Below, one piece after another: positions 9,762 to 17,565 of a stretch of DNA of 64,000 bases (within the stretch, counting starts at the first letter, position 1; the number at the start of each line of letters is the position of its first letter). Origin of the DNA: Fenollaria sporofastidiosus (GTDB lineage Bacteria > Bacillota > Clostridia > Tissierellales > Peptoniphilaceae). A model generated the notes under the pieces. It saw only the letters and a list, made by a program, of their open reading frames with translations. It did not search any database and was not told the origin of the DNA. Both the position numbers and the translations under genes were made by a program. Location: NCBI RefSeq assembly GCF_943169635.2, contig NZ_OW968186.1:248001-312000 (forward strand). Direction: 5' to 3'.

Positions 9762-9787
9762 TAAAAAAACCTTCATAGCTGAAGGTT
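9762..9787 (-). terminator. expression-platform terminator of SAM-I riboswitch
   Basis: On the minus strand AACCTTC, a 6-nt loop, GAAGGTT and a T run form an intrinsic terminator between the aptamer and metK; it should form when SAM is bound. Confidence 0.85.
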
Positions 9788-9895
9788 CGTTCTTCTCATC
9801 TTTCAGCTTTGCTGTAGGATTTGGCACCTTGCTCGCAGGTTGCCGGACTTCACAGGGCCTAGTCCCTCCGTCACTCTTTATGAGACTTATTAAGT
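9788..9895 (-). promoter_or_regulatory. SAM-I (S-box) riboswitch of metK
   Basis: The minus strand shows the S-box core in order: GGAGGGACTAGGCCC, then GAAGTCCGGCAACC, then AAGGTGCCAAATCC, then CTGAAAGATGAGA. The closing P1 helix pairs TCTCAT at the 5' side with ATGAGA at the 3' side (9793-9887). This aptamer class binds S-adenosylmethionine and turns off sulfur-metabolism genes by transcription termination. Placement directly before metK fits feedback control. Confidence 0.95.
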
Positions 9896-9904
9896 TCACT
9901 TCAT

Positions 9905-9933
9905 ATTATATATAGTAATCAAATCTTTGTCAA
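9905..9933 (-). promoter_or_regulatory. metK promoter, perfect consensus
   Basis: TTGACA (9933-9928), 17 nt, TATAAT (9910-9905) on the minus strand. Transcription should start near 9898, right at the 5' edge of the riboswitch. Confidence 0.85.
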
Positions 9934-9940
9934 GGACTTT

Positions 9941-11317
9941 TTAAATATTTTCTAATTCTTTCAATTCTTCGATTGCAAATCGTTCTGCAACCTTTTTTCT
10001 CACTACCATATATGTGAAGATGTAGACTATAGTTGTCAATAACCAGGACAATGGATACGAAATGTATAAAACCCATTGCTCATGATACTTTTGGAATATA
10101 CTTAGTATCCAAAATACTCTGAAGCCGCATATGCAAACGATGGCTATGATCATAGGTGTTAGTGAGTAGCCCATAGCACGAATGACCCCTGAGTAGACGT
10201 CCATGATGCCGCAGATAAGGTAGGTTGTCGATATAACTCCCAGCCTTAGCATGGCAATCTTAACAACTTCTGGGTTCTGTGTATATAGTCCAAGAAGAAA
10301 ATTTCCTGCAAGGAAGGAGCCAACACCTAAGACAAGTCCAACGGCTGACACCATGACTATGGTCTTCTTAAGTATCTCATCAACTCTGTCAAGCTTTCTG
10401 GCTCCCATATTTTGCGAAGCGAAGGCAAGAGCAGCTTGGTATATGGCATCCATCGCCATAAAGACGAAGCCTTCGATGTTACCTGCTGCAGTGTTCGCTG
10501 CAACTACAAGCTTACCAAAGGAGTTGATTGAGGACTGTATAAGCACGTTTGATATACTAAACATCGCTCCTGTAAAGCCTGATGGCAGACCTATCCTAAG
10601 CATATCTGCAAACTTTGTCCAGTTTATCTTTAATTTGTTTAGCTTTAGATTTAGGTAGCCGTCGCTCTTCATTAAACACAAAACTATAAGCATGGCTGAG
10701 AAAGCCTCGGATATGATAGTTGCAAGAGCAACACCATCTACCGTCATCTTTAATACTAAAACGAAGTATAGGTTCAGTGCTATGTTCATCACGCCTGAGA
10801 TGGCTAAGTAGTATAGCGGCCTTTTAGTGTCACCTGCCGCTCTTAGTATGGATGCGCCGAAGTTGTATAGCATAAAGCCTGGCATACCCATGAAGTAGAT
10901 GCGCATATATAATGTCGCAAGATCTATAACCTCATCTGGTGTCTGTATAAGTTCGAGCATAGGTCTTGCCGAGAAGTAGCCTACCAATATCATGATAAAG
11001 CCACCGAGTAACCCAGAGAGCATCGCCGTATGTAGTGTTTCTTGTCCATCGTCATAAGATCCTCTGCCTATAGCCTGACCCATCAATACGCTTGCTCCTA
11101 TCGATATACCGATGAAGAGATTGATTATAAGGTTAATAAGTGGGCCAGTCGCTCCTACCGCAGCAAGTGCTTCGTCCCCTGCATAGCGTCCAACAACTAT
11201 AACGTCAGCTGCGTTAAAGAAGAGCTGCAAAGTAGACGATAGCATAAGTGGTATAGCAAATTTTATTAACTTCGGAAGCAGTTTACCCTCCGTCATATTT
11301 ATCTCATAAGACTTCAA
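9941..11317 (-). CDS. MATE-family efflux transporter
   Basis: A 458-residue polytopic membrane protein with the two-fold MATE architecture (about 12 hydrophobic helices). The N-terminus has the family signature PLMLSSTLQLFFNAADVIVVGRY-type helix 1 and VGATGPLINL. MATE proteins export cationic drugs or metabolites using a sodium or proton gradient; the substrate here cannot be told. The start is a TTG at 11317 with AGAGGT upstream. It lies upstream of the metK promoter on the same strand, with no obvious terminator between, so some readthrough into the riboswitch is possible. Confidence 0.9.
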   Translation of the reverse strand: MKSYEINMTEGKLLPKLIKFAIPLMLSSTLQLFFNAADVIVVGRYAGDEALAAVGATGPLINLIINLFIGISIGASVLMGQAIGRGSYDDGQETLHTAMLSGLLGGFIMILVGYFSARPMLELIQTPDEVIDLATLYMRIYFMGMPGFMLYNFGASILRAAGDTKRPLYYLAISGVMNIALNLYFVLVLKMTVDGVALATIISEAFSAMLIVLCLMKSDGYLNLKLNKLKINWTKFADMLRIGLPSGFTGAMFSISNVLIQSSINSFGKLVVAANTAAGNIEGFVFMAMDAIYQAALAFASQNMGARKLDRVDEILKKTIVMVSAVGLVLGVGSFLAGNFLLGLYTQNPEVVKIAMLRLGVISTTYLICGIMDVYSGVIRAMGYSLTPMIIAIVCICGFRVFWILSIFQKYHEQWVLYISYPLSWLLTTIVYIFTYMVVRKKVAERFAIEELKELENI

Positions 11318-11465
11318 AAACGTGACCTCTTTTCTTTATGTATATCATTAAATTTTACTACAAGCGAAATGATTTTTCAAGTATTTTTTAATTAATTCAT
11401 CAAATCCTTTATTTTTTCTTTTAAATGTGTTATAGTATATGAATATAAATATGGAAGGTGATTTA

Positions 11466-13100
11466 ATGAATAAAAAAGTATATGTATCAGGTCACAAGGT
11501 GCCCGACACGGACTCCATTGCGAGTGCGATATCATACGCCTACCTTGTCAATAGTCTTGACAAGTATGATGCAAGGCCTGTTAGACTAGGCGAGCTTAGT
11601 AAAGAGACAAAATTCGTTTTAAAATATTTTGGTGTAGAAGAGCCAAAGCTACTAACAACTATGAAGCTTAAGCTAAAGGATGTTGATCTTGATAAGGCTG
11701 TGCTTATAGATGAAGATGCCTCACTATATGAAGCGATTGGTCTTTTGCGTGAGAAAAACGCCTACGTGCTTGTAGTCGTTGGCAAGAAGAAAAAGATGAA
11801 GGGCATCATAGGCCTTAAAGACATCACAGAGGTATACACAGACATCTTTGACGATAGAGTGCTTAGTAAGGCCGATACTCCATTTAAAAATGTTGTAGAC
11901 GTGCTTAAAGCTACTGTCATAAACGACGGATATAGAAAGCCACTTGGCCGCATGGCGATCTACGCTATGGACCCAAAGATGATTGAAAACAGAATCGAAG
12001 AAGACGATGTCGTGATACTTGGTGACAGAGAGGACGCACAAGAGGACGCAATCAAAAGAAACGTCTCTTGCCTAATAGTCGCTGGTGGCTTCGATGTAAG
12101 TGAGAAAATTTTGTGTCTTGCAAAGGAAAAAGGCATAAGCATCGTCTCTACTGAGTACGACTCCTTTATGGCATCAAGAGTTCTACCTCTAAGCGTGCCT
12201 GTTTCCTACGCGATGACAAAGGAAGGCATCAAGACCTTCCACATACAAGACTTCGTTTCAGATGTTAAGGCTGAGATGAACAAGAACAGATTCCGCTGCT
12301 TCCCTGTCCTTGATAATGAAGGCAATGTCATAAACACAGTTAGCCGCTACCACTTACTAAGCGACAAGAAAAAGAACATCATCTTAGTCGATCACAACGA
12401 AAGAACACAGTCAGTCGACGACATAGAAGAAGCAGAGATACTTGAAATCATTGACCACCATAGAGTCGCAAATGTTGAGACAAAACTTCCACTATACTTT
12501 AGGAACGAACCACTAGGCTCGACGGCTACCATCATTACAAAGATGTTTATTGAAAATGGCGTTGCCATCCCTAAGGACATAGCTGGGCTTTTGATCTCAG
12601 CCATCATCTCAGATACGCTTCTACTTAAGTCACCAACAAGCACTAAGACAGACGCGAAGATGATAGAGCTGCTTGCACCTATAGCCGGAGTAGACCCTGA
12701 TCGCTACGCCATAGAGATGTTTACAGAAGCGGCAAGTATCAAGGATGTTGCAAGTGAAGACCTCTTAAAGATGGACGTGAAGACATTTAAGATTGCAAAG
12801 CAAAAGATACGCGTTGCTCAAGTCATGACCATGGATATGGATGAAGTGAAAAAGAGAAAGGACGACTTACTTACTCTAATGAGAGAGACCATAGACAAGA
12901 ATCAAGAAGACAGCTTCGTACTGATGATAACTGACATACTTAAGGAGTACTCACTAGTTTTAGTGCAAGGCTCGTACAAAGAAAATATCGCACAAGCCTT
13001 CGATAAAGAGCTTGTGGATAATGAGTTTACAGTCGATGGACTGCTTTCAAGAAAGAAACAAATGATTCCTAGCATATCAAAAAAGATAGAGACTTTATAG
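11466..13100 (+). CDS. CBS-domain manganese-dependent inorganic pyrophosphatase
   Basis: Family II (DHH-type) pyrophosphatase, splitting pyrophosphate to phosphate with Mn or Co. The 544-residue product has the split catalytic domain around regulatory inserts: metal motif HKVPDTDS at residues 10-17 and IIDHHRVAN in the second half, with a substrate-binding C-terminal SRKKQMIP. Between them is a CBS pair with a DRTGG-like domain, which in studied members binds adenine nucleotides and makes activity follow energy state. The start is the ATG at 11466 with GGAAGGTG upstream; an in-frame ATG at 11439 lacks a ribosome site. Confidence 0.9.
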   Translation: MNKKVYVSGHKVPDTDSIASAISYAYLVNSLDKYDARPVRLGELSKETKFVLKYFGVEEPKLLTTMKLKLKDVDLDKAVLIDEDASLYEAIGLLREKNAYVLVVVGKKKKMKGIIGLKDITEVYTDIFDDRVLSKADTPFKNVVDVLKATVINDGYRKPLGRMAIYAMDPKMIENRIEEDDVVILGDREDAQEDAIKRNVSCLIVAGGFDVSEKILCLAKEKGISIVSTEYDSFMASRVLPLSVPVSYAMTKEGIKTFHIQDFVSDVKAEMNKNRFRCFPVLDNEGNVINTVSRYHLLSDKKKNIILVDHNERTQSVDDIEEAEILEIIDHHRVANVETKLPLYFRNEPLGSTATIITKMFIENGVAIPKDIAGLLISAIISDTLLLKSPTSTKTDAKMIELLAPIAGVDPDRYAIEMFTEAASIKDVASEDLLKMDVKTFKIAKQKIRVAQVMTMDMDEVKKRKDDLLTLMRETIDKNQEDSFVLMITDILKEYSLVLVQGSYKENIAQAFDKELVDNEFTVDGLLSRKKQMIPSISKKIETL

Positions 13101-13118
13101 TCCCTATCTTCTTTTTTT
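13082..13118. terminator. bidirectional terminator
   Basis: A stem of AAGATAG and GAC with complementary GTC and CTATCTT overlaps the pyrophosphatase stop codon. It has a T run on the plus side and one on the minus side, so it can serve both convergent genes. Confidence 0.8.
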
Positions 13119-13138
13119 GCTCATAATAGATATTTTAC

Positions 13139-13864
13139 TTATATATAGAAGCCGCCATTGACACGAAGGACTTCGCCTGTGATGAACTTTGCGTCATCCG
13201 ATGCCAAGAAGACTGCCGCTTTCGCTGCGTCCTCTGCTGAGCCTATGGCCTCAAGAGGCGTTTCATCACGAAGCATATCTAGTTCAGCCTCTGAATACGC
13301 CTTCATCATATCCGTTGCTATGCAGCCTAAACTTATGGCGTTGACTCTCACACCCGATGGTGCCACCTCTTTTGCAACTGCCTTAGTAAAGGCTATGACA
13401 GCTCCTTTAGATGCGCTATATACAGTCTCCATCGCAGCACCTGTCTCGCCCCACATGCTAGTAACGTTAATGATACTGCCACTGCCCTCGTGAATCATGT
13501 GTTTAACGAAGGCCTTAGTCATGTTGAAGCAGCCCTTCATGTTAGTATCAAAAACCTTATCGTACTCCTCTTCGCTCGTATCTTGCACAAGCTTTGTTAG
13601 TGCTACCCCTGCATTATTCACAAGGACGTCCACCTTTTTATATCTTTTAAAAATTTCTTCTTTCATTTGGCAAACATCTTCATAATTAGAAACATCTGCA
13701 CCATAGATAAAACCCTTTGAGTACTTATTCACCTCGTCTAATGTGATCGCCGCTTCATCTATATGCTCGTTAAAATTAATAAGAACGTCGTAGCCTTTCT
13801 TCGCAAATTCAATGGCCATGGCCCTGCCTATGCCACGCGAAGCACCACTTATAAGAGCTAACAT
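13139..13864 (-). CDS. SDR-family oxidoreductase, FabG-like
   Basis: Classical short-chain dehydrogenase/reductase of 241 residues. The NAD(P)-binding glycine motif GASRGIG is at residues 7-13 and NNAG at about 83-86; the catalytic set is S136, Y149 and K153 (YSASK). It ends with the FabG-like GEVLRVNGGFYI. Many such proteins are 3-oxoacyl-ACP reductases, but no other fatty-acid genes lie nearby, so the substrate is open. AGGAGGT precedes the ATG. Confidence 0.85.
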   Translation of the reverse strand: MLALISGASRGIGRAMAIEFAKKGYDVLINFNEHIDEAAITLDEVNKYSKGFIYGADVSNYEDVCQMKEEIFKRYKKVDVLVNNAGVALTKLVQDTSEEEYDKVFDTNMKGCFNMTKAFVKHMIHEGSGSIINVTSMWGETGAAMETVYSASKGAVIAFTKAVAKEVAPSGVRVNAISLGCIATDMMKAYSEAELDMLRDETPLEAIGSAEDAAKAAVFLASDDAKFITGEVLRVNGGFYI

Positions 13865-13945
13865 ATGACTACCTCCTTTATGAGATAATTATATCACAAA
13901 CTTGCAATTTTGACCATCATATGCTAAACTTGTCTTGGTGATAAA

Positions 13946-14584
13946 ATGAGAATGAGAAAGAAGTGGTGGGCGCTTCCTGAACTTAAAGAGAGCCCCATCT
14001 TTAGATATAGACCTATGGAGAATAAGGGCAAGTGGAACGAAGACTTTAACAATGCGGGTCCCATCTACCTAGAGCTTGGCTCAGGTATGGGTAGCTTCAT
14101 AAACTACCTTAAGAATACATTCAAACGCAAGAACTTCGTCGGCATCGACATGGAGGAAGGCTGCCTTGTATATGCAAAGCGCATGCTCGAAGAAGAAGAT
14201 GCTTCTAACGTAAGGCTAGTGCTTGCAGACATTAGAAACATAGACGAGTACTTTGCCGAGAGCGAGGTAGAAGAAATTTACATCAACTTCCCTAACCCAT
14301 GGCCTAAGAACAGACAGCACAAAAGAAGGCTCACATACCCTGATCAGTTAAAGATGTATAAGAAGATACTTAAAAGTGGCGGCACTATAAGACTCAAGAC
14401 CGACGATATGGGTCTATACGAAGCATCACTTAAGTACTTCGAGAGCGAAGGCTTCGAGATAATATTTAAGACAGATGACTTGAATGTAGATGAGTTCAAA
14501 GACGACTTCATCAGTGAGTACGAGACAAAGTGGCGCTCACAAGGCGTGAATATCAAGGCGATACTAGTAAGGAATGTAAAATGA
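13946..14584 (+). CDS. trmB: tRNA (guanine-46-N7)-methyltransferase
   Basis: Methylates N7 of G46 in tRNA using SAM. The 212-residue protein has SAM motif LELGSGMGSF at about residues 42-51, VGIDME, the TrmB-specific INFPNPWPKNRQHKRRL, and GGTIRLKTDD. The N-terminal RMRKKWWALPEL matches the family. Its stop codon overlaps the start of the following lipoprotein gene (ATGA), so the two are translationally coupled. Confidence 0.93.
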   Translation: MRMRKKWWALPELKESPIFRYRPMENKGKWNEDFNNAGPIYLELGSGMGSFINYLKNTFKRKNFVGIDMEEGCLVYAKRMLEEEDASNVRLVLADIRNIDEYFAESEVEEIYINFPNPWPKNRQHKRRLTYPDQLKMYKKILKSGGTIRLKTDDMGLYEASLKYFESEGFEIIFKTDDLNVDEFKDDFISEYETKWRSQGVNIKAILVRNVK

Positions 14585-15750
14585 AAAAGAAAATTTTAAT
14601 ATTTATGACCTTTATTATGGCTGTGGCTGTCCTTATGGCATGCAAGATGAAAGATGCTGCAAACGTTGATAAGGAAGCAAAGACCATAGACAAGGCGAAA
14701 GTGAATGAAGAGGCAAAACCTGTAGAAGTGAAAAAACTCTCAGAGAAGACAAAAGAGCAATTACTACTTGAAAAGATGAGTCTCGATGAAAAGATTGGTC
14801 AGCTCTTTATCGCGCGCTGCCCCGAAAAGGACGCCGCGACACTTGCAAAAAAATATAATTTAGGCGGCTATATCTTATTCGGAAGAGACTTTAAAGGCAA
14901 AACCAAAGACAGCGTAGTAAAAAATATACAAGAGTGCCAAAACGCTTCGAAAATCGCTATGTTTATAGCTGTTGACGAAGAAGGCGGCACAGTTAATCGC
15001 GTGAGCACGAACAAAAATTTTAGAAAGGCTCCATTTGCCTCACCGCAGTATCTATATAAGCATGGCGGTATGGGGAGGATCAAAAAAGATGCGAAAGAAA
15101 AGTCAGAGCTACTAAAAAGCGTTGGCATCAATCTAAATTTTGCGCCAGTCGCAGATATTAGTATGAATAAAAATGACTTTATATACAAGAGAAGCTTTGC
15201 CAAGAGCCCAGCTGAAACCGCAGACTATGTAAAGAGCGTTGTAGAGGTGATGAACGAAGCACGCGTAGGCAGCGTTTTGAAGCACTTCCCAGGCTATGGC
15301 AACAACAAAGATACGCACACAGAGCTTGTTCATGACAAGAGACCACTCGAAAAATTCGAAAAAGAAGACCTTGTGCCATTCAAGGCAGGCATAGAAGCCA
15401 AAGCTAGCATGGTGCTCGTCTCACACAACATAGTAGAAGCCATGGATAAGAGTGCGCCCGCATCCATATCCCCAGCTGTTCATAAGATACTAAGAGATCA
15501 GCTCGGCTTTAAAGGCGTCATCATCACAGATGACCTAGCAATGCAAGGCATTAAAAAATTCGTAGGCAAGAAGAACGCTGCAGTGCTTGCACTTAAAGCA
15601 GGCGCCGATATACTTTGCTCCACAGACTTTCTTAATGACATCAAAGCCATAAAAATGGCTGTGGCAAGTGGCGAGATCAAAGGAAAAGACATAGACGAAC
15701 ACGTTTTGCGCGTCTTAAAGGCAAAAATCGATCTAGAAATAATTAAATAA
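14581..15750 (+). CDS. GH3 beta-N-acetylhexosaminidase-like lipoprotein (NagZ family)
   Basis: A lipoprotein of 389 residues: positively charged start, hydrophobic stretch and lipobox LMAC with C21 as the lipidated cysteine. A charged Lys/Glu linker follows, then a glycoside hydrolase family 3 N-terminal domain with DEEGGTVNRV, KHFPGYG and the nucleophile motif ITDDLAM. NagZ-type enzymes release N-acetylglucosamine from peptidoglycan fragments; the lipid anchor places this one outside the membrane. The ATG at 14581 overlaps the trmB stop and has AAGGA upstream; an earlier in-frame ATG at 14530 lies inside trmB and would spoil the signal peptide. Confidence 0.88.
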   Translation: MKKKILIFMTFIMAVAVLMACKMKDAANVDKEAKTIDKAKVNEEAKPVEVKKLSEKTKEQLLLEKMSLDEKIGQLFIARCPEKDAATLAKKYNLGGYILFGRDFKGKTKDSVVKNIQECQNASKIAMFIAVDEEGGTVNRVSTNKNFRKAPFASPQYLYKHGGMGRIKKDAKEKSELLKSVGINLNFAPVADISMNKNDFIYKRSFAKSPAETADYVKSVVEVMNEARVGSVLKHFPGYGNNKDTHTELVHDKRPLEKFEKEDLVPFKAGIEAKASMVLVSHNIVEAMDKSAPASISPAVHKILRDQLGFKGVIITDDLAMQGIKKFVGKKNAAVLALKAGADILCSTDFLNDIKAIKMAVASGEIKGKDIDEHVLRVLKAKIDLEIIK

Positions 15751-15756
15751 GCATAC

Positions 15757-15794
15757 GAAAAGCGGACTAAGTTCATCTCAGTCCGCTTTTTATT
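15757..15794 (+). terminator. terminator of nagZ-like gene
   Basis: AAAGCGGACT (15759-15768) pairs with AGTCCGCTTT (15780-15789), followed by T residues; weakly usable from the other strand too. Confidence 0.85.
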
Positions 15795-15797
15795 GTC

Positions 15798-16145
15798 TTA
15801 TGCTAAGTATTTTTTCACATCAGGACCAACAGCTACAAAAGAACCATCGTCCTTAAGAAGCATAGGTCTCTTCACAAGCATGCCATTAGAAGATAAAAGC
15901 TTGTATTTTTCGTCATCACTCATATCAGACAGCTTGTCCTTAAGGTTCATGTCCCTATAAACAAGACCCGAAGTGTTGAAGAAACGCTTAATGTCAAGAC
16001 CCGACGCCTTGTGCCACGCCTTAAGCTCCTTCACAGTAGGAACATCCTTGTCAATCTCCCTGTAAGAGTACTTGATGCCCTTCTCATCAAGCATCTTCTC
16101 AATACCCTTGCAAGTAGTGCATTTTTTGTATCCAATAAGAATCAT
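15798..16145 (-). CDS. ArsC/Spx-family thioredoxin-fold protein
   Basis: A 115-residue member of the arsenate reductase/Spx family. It has C9-T-T-C12 at the start of the fold and the typical FNTSG and KRPMLL motifs. Spx proteins bind RNA polymerase alpha in redox stress; shorter YffB/ArsC-like members are thiol reductases. The sequence alone does not decide between them. No arsenic genes are nearby. Confidence 0.8.
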   Translation of the reverse strand: MILIGYKKCTTCKGIEKMLDEKGIKYSYREIDKDVPTVKELKAWHKASGLDIKRFFNTSGLVYRDMNLKDKLSDMSDDEKYKLLSSNGMLVKRPMLLKDDGSFVAVGPDVKKYLA

Positions 16146-16157
16146 ATTGCCCTCCCA

Positions 16158-16718
16158 TTACATAAGTTTACTGCCAACATCATAAGCCTTCGCAAGCTTA
16201 GCACCAAGCAAATTGTAAGAATTTTCACATGCATTGTAGAAGATAAGCTTCATCTTCTCAGTGTCGATACTGCCATCCGCATTGATATACTCCTCACCTA
16301 CAGAGATGTTCTTGATCTCACCGATAAGGTTCTCGCTTCTCTCATCATACTTAATAAGCTCGCACTCAATAGTCATAGGTAGATTAGTGATGACAGGCGC
16401 GTTCACAAACTCAGACTTAGTAGTTTCAAAAGAAGTCTTCGCTAGCTTGTCTTGCACCTTGTTGCCACTTACCATGCCGATATAGTCCGCATCAACCATG
16501 TGAGCCTCATCAGCAAACGACACAGTAAACGCCTTCTCACGCACAGCGTTGATTATAGTTCTCTTGCCCTTGCCAATATATAAAGAGACCTTAGTAAAGT
16601 CACCCAAAGTGCCATACGCCGCGTTCATAGCATTCGCAGAGCCGTCCTCATTGTATGTTCCTACAACCATGACAGGAAGTGGCACGAAAAACGATTTAAC
16701 ACCCATGTTTTTTCTCAT
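16158..16718 (-). CDS. flavin reductase-like, FMN-binding protein
   Basis: A 186-residue protein of the flavin reductase-like (split-barrel FMN-binding) family. It opens with FFVPLPVMVVGTYNEDGSAN followed by NAAYGT, the usual flavin-site pattern. Such proteins bind FMN and reduce flavins or unknown acceptors. The ATG at 16718 has AAGGAG 9 nt upstream; an in-frame extension to 16793 lacks a ribosome site. It lies 12 bp after the ArsC/Spx gene on the same strand and is probably cotranscribed with it. Confidence 0.82.
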   Translation of the reverse strand: MRKNMGVKSFFVPLPVMVVGTYNEDGSANAMNAAYGTLGDFTKVSLYIGKGKRTIINAVREKAFTVSFADEAHMVDADYIGMVSGNKVQDKLAKTSFETTKSEFVNAPVITNLPMTIECELIKYDERSENLIGEIKNISVGEEYINADGSIDTEKMKLIFYNACENSYNLLGAKLAKAYDVGSKLM

Positions 16719-16779
16719 ATGAATCAACTCCTTATTTGATATATACCCAAAATGACTTATATAAAGTATTGAAGATTTA

Positions 16780-17106
16780 TTAATATATCGCACCTTCTTT
16801 TATTTCTGGCAGATAAGGTGTGTTGCTTTCAATCGCTTCTTGTGCTAATTCTATAATCTCTTCAGCACTCAAGTCTCTAACAATGAATACAGGAAAGTTA
16901 TCATTAAACTTTTCGCTATATTCTAATAAAACTTTGTCTAAATTATTTTCATCACTTACTACTTCAAATAATTCAGGAGGATATAAATAATCTTCCCCTT
17001 CTTCATCAATGATTCGATACCAGCCATTCTCAATACTAATTACATCATATATTTTGCCATTAATCATATAAACTGGATCACTTATACCTATAAACTTAAT
17101 TTTCAC
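16780..17106 (-). CDS. small hypothetical protein, SH3-like fold likely
   Basis: About 108 residues beginning VKIKFIGISDPVYMINGKIY (GTG start). The pattern of short beta strands with GWYRIIDEEGEDYLYPPELF resembles small SH3-barrel proteins common in Bacillota, with a helical C-terminal half. I do not know a function. The GTG at 17106 is preferred because AAAGGTG at 17126-17120 would overlap the alternative GTG at 17121. It is one of two small genes at the leader-distal edge of the CRISPR array. Confidence 0.6.
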   Translation of the reverse strand: MKIKFIGISDPVYMINGKIYDVISIENGWYRIIDEEGEDYLYPPELFEVVSDENNLDKVLLEYSEKFNDNFPVFIVRDLSAEEIIELAQEAIESNTPYLPEIKEGAIY

Positions 17107-17148
17107 AAATAAATCACACACCTTTAGCTTTATTCATCATTCCACGCG

Positions 17149-17484
17149 CTAATGAGGGGCACGACTCTCGCGATTATTCACATCATCCTTATCTTTTCTA
17201 TACTCATCTATAACTTTCTTAAAATCCTCATCATCTAACTCTAATATGTTTGAATTAGGGTCTTCAAGAATTTTTGCCGCCTTCTCAATCTCCACTTCAG
17301 GGATATTTCTATCAATTTCCTTTCCTCTCGTGAAAGTATAATCTGTATAAGATATGGTCGCCTTTCTTATCCTTCTATCTTTCTCATCGATAGCATCTAT
17401 ATTGACAAACGCAAATCTTCCATCCTCTAATTCGCATAATATTCCACCAGCTTCAAAACTTCCTATTGTTTTTTTTATTTTCAA
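17149..17484 (-). CDS. small hypothetical protein
   Basis: 111 residues, not recognised. The N-terminal half looks like beta structure (GSFEAGGILCELEDGRFAFV); the C-terminal half is highly charged and helical and ends in a Lys/Asp/Glu/Arg-rich tail. The start is a TTG at 17484 with AAAGGA 8 nt upstream; no ATG fits the frame. It ends 42 bp before the next small gene on the same strand, so the pair may be an operon. Position beside the array suggests an accessory or defence-island origin, but nothing in the sequence proves it. Confidence 0.5.
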   Translation of the reverse strand: MKIKKTIGSFEAGGILCELEDGRFAFVNIDAIDEKDRRIRKATISYTDYTFTRGKEIDRNIPEVEIEKAAKILEDPNSNILELDDEDFKKVIDEYRKDKDDVNNRESRAPH

Positions 17485-17565
17485 TCATATCGTCCTTTCT
17501 ATAAATTGCACTCGTAGGTAGCAAATCTCCCCTATAACATCTCTTCCCTATTTAATTGCCCTCAT

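Noticed and set aside
9741..9899. In-frame N-terminal extension of metK
   Set aside because: It reads through the SAM-I riboswitch and its terminator; the true start at 9740 has a strong ribosome site and matches family N-termini.
17149..17185. Possible self-target: spacer 80 (22939-22974) shares CGATTATTCAC with the small gene at the array edge
   Set aside because: Only 11 nt match, without seed alignment and PAM support; expected by chance at this composition.
17485..17565. A second leader at the low-coordinate end of the array
   Set aside because: No promoter-like or leader-like sequence shared with 23344-23489; cas orientation places the leader at the other end.
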